Part shown: positions 6,173-8,174 of the stretch, piece after piece
Layout: the number at the start of each line of letters is the position of its first letter
How positions within the stretch are numbered: position 1 is the stretch's first letter
DNA from: Candidatus Omnitrophota bacterium
GTDB taxonomy: Bacteria; Omnitrophota; Gorgyraeia; Gygaellales; Profunditerraquicolaceae
DNA: 8,174 nucleotides
Direction: 5' to 3'
Assembly (NCBI GenBank): GCA_028706895.1
Contig: JAQTVG010000036.1
Location: forward strand, 1 to 8,174
Notes under the pieces: model-generated
Seen by the model: the letters and a program-made list of their open reading frames with translations, nothing else
Told to the model about the DNA's origin: nothing
Database searches by the model: none
Position numbers and translations under genes: made by a program

Positions 6173-7426
6173 ATGTCTAAATTCACCGGAGTTTTAAAGA
6201 ACCGTAATTTCTTTTTACTATGGCTTGGGCAGATAATCTCCCAGTTAGGCGACAGGCTGGGGCAGATGGCCTTAATCGGTTTTGTATATTTAAAGGCGCC
6301 AGGCTCAACTTTTGAGATCGCTAAAATCCTTTCTTTTACCATCATACCCGTATTCCTTATTGGCCCTCTGGCGGGAGTATATGTAGACAGGTGGGACAGG
6401 CGCAGGACCATGTATATTTGTGATTTCCTAAGGGCGGCGCTTGTATTGACTATCCCGTTATTTTTGTTTTATGCCAGATACATGAGCCCGATATACCTTA
6501 TAATCTTTGTGGTCTTTTGCCTCGGCCGCTTTTTTGTCCCTGCCAAGCTGTCAATTATCCCGGATTTAGTAGATAAGAAGGACTTGCTTATAGCAAATTC
6601 ACTCGTGAATATTACAGGCATGATTGCGGCAATTATGGGATTTGGTATAAGCGGGGTGTTAGTTGAATGGTGGGGCGCCCGAAGCGGGTTTTACCTGGAT
6701 GCCTTAAGCTTCCTGGTTTCAGGTACGCTTATTTTCCTGATTGCCAAGCGTTCTGCCGCTGCCATGGGTATTAAAAAAGTAAGCATAGAAATAGTTGATG
6801 TTATAAAGAAATCAGTTTTACAGGAAATCAAAGACGGAATTCTGTATTTTATTAAGAATAAGGATATACGGTTTACTGCAGGAGTTACTTTTATCCTCTG
6901 GTCGGCGTTAGGTTCCATTTATGTAGTTTTGATAGTATTTGTGCAGAATACCCTGCATTCCGCCACTAAGGACTTGGGGCTTTTGGTTATGTTTCTGGGT
7001 ATCGGCTTATTTTTAGGTTCCCTTATTTACGGCAGGTTCGGGCAGCGTTTGTCTCATTATAAAATAATATTTTCTTCCCTGATTTTAAGCGGAATAATGC
7101 TGGTTGTTTTTGCCCTGACCATTGACCGGTATCCTTATTTCTTAATTGCTGCGGTGCTTTCTTTGCTGCTGGGTCTTATGGTTTCTCCTATTATGATTGC
7201 TTCCAATACCATTATCCATAATGTCAGCCATAATGAAATGCGAGGCAAGATCTTTAGTTCTATGGAGATAGTCATGCATTTAGGGTTCCTGCTATTTATG
7301 TTTATCAGCGGATTGCTCGCGGAAATAGTTTCTCATACACTGATTCTTGTTATCGTCGGCTGCGTATTCAGCGTATTAGGGGTTATAAACTTTATTTATC
7401 ACCGCAGGATTCCGTGGTTAGAGTAA
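6173..7426 (+). CDS. MFS transporter, MFS_3/EntS-like exporter
   Basis: The 417-residue protein has about 12 hydrophobic segments and the size of a complete major facilitator. Opening residues KNRNFFLLWLGQIISQLGDRL are typical of the MFS_3 group, which includes the enterobactin exporter EntS and many putative drug or metabolite exporters. MFS motif A is visible at GVYVDRWDRRRTM (68-80) in loop 2-3, and a related GSLIYGRFGQRL segment marks the second half. It would sit in the inner membrane and probably export a small molecule with proton exchange; the substrate cannot be inferred. The ATG at 6173 fits the family N-terminus, but no Shine-Dalgarno lies in the 14 nt between it and the tRNA, so the mRNA may become nearly leaderless after tRNA processing. 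The 3' end overlaps the next gene by 13 nt. Confidence 0.88.
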   Translation: MSKFTGVLKNRNFFLLWLGQIISQLGDRLGQMALIGFVYLKAPGSTFEIAKILSFTIIPVFLIGPLAGVYVDRWDRRRTMYICDFLRAALVLTIPLFLFYARYMSPIYLIIFVVFCLGRFFVPAKLSIIPDLVDKKDLLIANSLVNITGMIAAIMGFGISGVLVEWWGARSGFYLDALSFLVSGTLIFLIAKRSAAAMGIKKVSIEIVDVIKKSVLQEIKDGILYFIKNKDIRFTAGVTFILWSALGSIYVVLIVFVQNTLHSATKDLGLLVMFLGIGLFLGSLIYGRFGQRLSHYKIIFSSLILSGIMLVVFALTIDRYPYFLIAAVLSLLLGLMVSPIMIASNTIIHNVSHNEMRGKIFSSMEIVMHLGFLLFMFISGLLAEIVSHTLILVIVGCVFSVLGVINFIYHRRIPWLE

Positions 7427-7917
7427 AGGTATATATTATCCTGGTTTTGTGCGGCGCGATAACTATTTTGTTTGCTTCTGTGCACCCTGTTATTTTTGCG
7501 CAAGAGGCGATAGGGGAGAGTGCCTTAAAAGATGTTTTCCCTGAGGCGGAAAGCTTTGAGCCGGTTAAATCCGCAGGTAATATTCTTTATTATAAGGCCT
7601 ATGGCTCTGGTAGCCTATTTATAGGCGCGGTTTTTAAAGCTAGCCAAAAAGGATACTCAAGCGTCATAGAAACTATGGTTGGGATGAAGAAGGATGGGGC
7701 TATCACTGCTATCAAGGTCTTAAGCCAGAATGAGACTCCCGGCGTAGGCGCAAAGGTTGCGGAGCAATCTTTCGCAGGGCAATTCAGGGGCAGGAGCGCC
7801 CAAGAGTTAAATAATGTTATGGCTGTTACTGGCGCGACCATTTCATCCAGGGCAGTTGTTGATTCGGTAAAAAATAAAGCAGAAGAAATAATGGCATTGC
7901 TCAAAGAACAAAAATAA
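7414..7917 (+). CDS. Exported FMN-binding protein of the RnfG/NqrC type
   Basis: The 167-residue protein starts with a hydrophobic segment (about 5-22) and a possible cleavage site after IFA at 29, so it is exported or membrane-anchored with its domain outside the cytoplasm. The rest matches the FMN-binding domain of RnfG and NqrC: ETPGVGAK (107-114) and VTGATISSRAVV (138-149), where T142 of the TGAT motif is the expected site of phosphoester-linked FMN added by ApbE. The acidic residue usually found three positions before TGAT in the ApbE target motif is M136 here. The GTG start at 7414 overlaps the transporter gene by 13 nt and has AGGA at 7406-7409, a short 4-nt spacing. No other rnf or nqr subunit is in view, so it may be an orphan flavoprotein or belong to a set beyond the window. 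The exact complex is unknown. Confidence 0.82.
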   Translation: MVRVKVYIILVLCGAITILFASVHPVIFAQEAIGESALKDVFPEAESFEPVKSAGNILYYKAYGSGSLFIGAVFKASQKGYSSVIETMVGMKKDGAITAIKVLSQNETPGVGAKVAEQSFAGQFRGRSAQELNNVMAVTGATISSRAVVDSVKNKAEEIMALLKEQK

Positions 7918-7918
7918 T

Positions 7919-8174
7919 ATGCTCAAAAAATTCATCATCCTGATTGCAATCGCTCTTGGCCTTGGTTTCCTGATGAAGGCCATAGGGCTAAGCCAGCATC
8001 AGGCTATAGCAGTATCCATATTCTCAGCTTCCATACTCGGCACGCTCTTCTTCTGGGATTTCCGTCTTAGCTTTGCCTTTATGGGTACGGCCTTGCTCTT
8101 TGTCACCAAGACCATAGACATCAGCCACTTTATCACGTATTCCTCCCTGGAAGTTATCATATTCCTGGTAGGCA
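7919..8174 (+). CDS. SLC13/ArsB-NhaD-type ion transporter, N-terminal part (3' end outside window)
   Basis: An ATG at 7919, one base after the RnfG-type stop, opens a frame that runs off the window; 85 residues are visible. They form closely spaced hydrophobic helices, with FFWDFRLSFAFMGTALLF and then TIDISHFITYSSLEVIIFLVG at about 65-85. The last stretch resembles the ArsB/NhaD and SLC13 ion-transporter superfamily, where a short polar link precedes a helix ending in the F-L-V-G-M type motif. It would be an inner-membrane carrier of an anion or of sodium/proton; the substrate cannot be judged from this part. Isoleucine and leucine codons here end in C (ATC, CTC) more often than in the genes before it, though the sample is small. 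No Shine-Dalgarno is evident, so coupling to the upstream gene is likely. Confidence 0.72.
   Translation, partial: MLKKFIILIAIALGLGFLMKAIGLSQHQAIAVSIFSASILGTLFFWDFRLSFAFMGTALLFVTKTIDISHFITYSSLEVIIFLVG

Noticed and set aside
7599..7904. Minus-strand open frame antisense to the RnfG-type gene
   Set aside because: The plus-strand frame has clear FMN-binding motifs and a signal segment; the antisense frame has neither domain signal nor upstream site.
1..8174. CRISPR array, phage genes, transposase or toxin-antitoxin pair
   Set aside because: No regularly spaced repeats and no recognisable proteins of these types were seen on either strand.

Overview
The window reads as a chromosomal piece from a little-studied, probably Gram-negative bacterium. 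GC content is moderate, genes are tightly packed, and the tRNA gene has no encoded CCA. An RnfG-type FMN protein and a TreT-type trehalose synthase sit beside a membrane-fused trehalose-phosphate synthase. This mix recalls environmental lineages such as Omnitrophota or related uncultured groups. That placement is a low-confidence inference from gene content alone; there is no marker gene that fixes it.

Positions 1-5546 hold one compact plus-strand gene cluster, probably an operon devoted to osmotic stress and trehalose. It starts with the C-terminal part of an MscS-type mechanosensitive channel. Next come a membrane-anchored sensor/HAMP/GT20 trehalose-6-phosphate synthase fusion, an OtsB-type trehalose-6-phosphate phosphatase, a DUF5752-type protein made of two similar halves, and a TreT-type GT4 trehalose synthase. 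Gaps are 1-23 nt. A strong hairpin with A and T tracts (5578-5612) closes the cluster and also serves the convergent cold-shock gene.

Positions 5640-6158 are a small regulatory and RNA region. A 66-residue cold-shock protein lies on the minus strand, with a near-consensus promoter and a leader of about 117 nt. That leader contains a long terminator-like hairpin and a possible 11-codon upstream ORF whose last codons are the csp Shine-Dalgarno. Divergent from it, a near-consensus promoter drives a tRNA-Thr(CGT) gene.

Positions 6173-8174 hold a second plus-strand cluster that begins only 14 nt after the tRNA with no visible terminator or ribosome binding site. It contains an MFS_3-like exporter, an exported FMN-binding protein of the RnfG/NqrC type (overlapping by 13 nt), and the start of an SLC13/ArsB-NhaD-type ion transporter cut by the window edge.

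Taken together, the first cluster can release solutes on hypo-osmotic shock (MscS) and make trehalose by two routes: UDP-glucose plus glucose-6-phosphate followed by dephosphorylation, and NDP-glucose plus glucose in one step. The synthase appears to be wired to an extracytoplasmic sensor. The most interesting points are this sensor-enzyme fusion, the duplicated DUF5752 protein between the two routes, and the structured csp leader.
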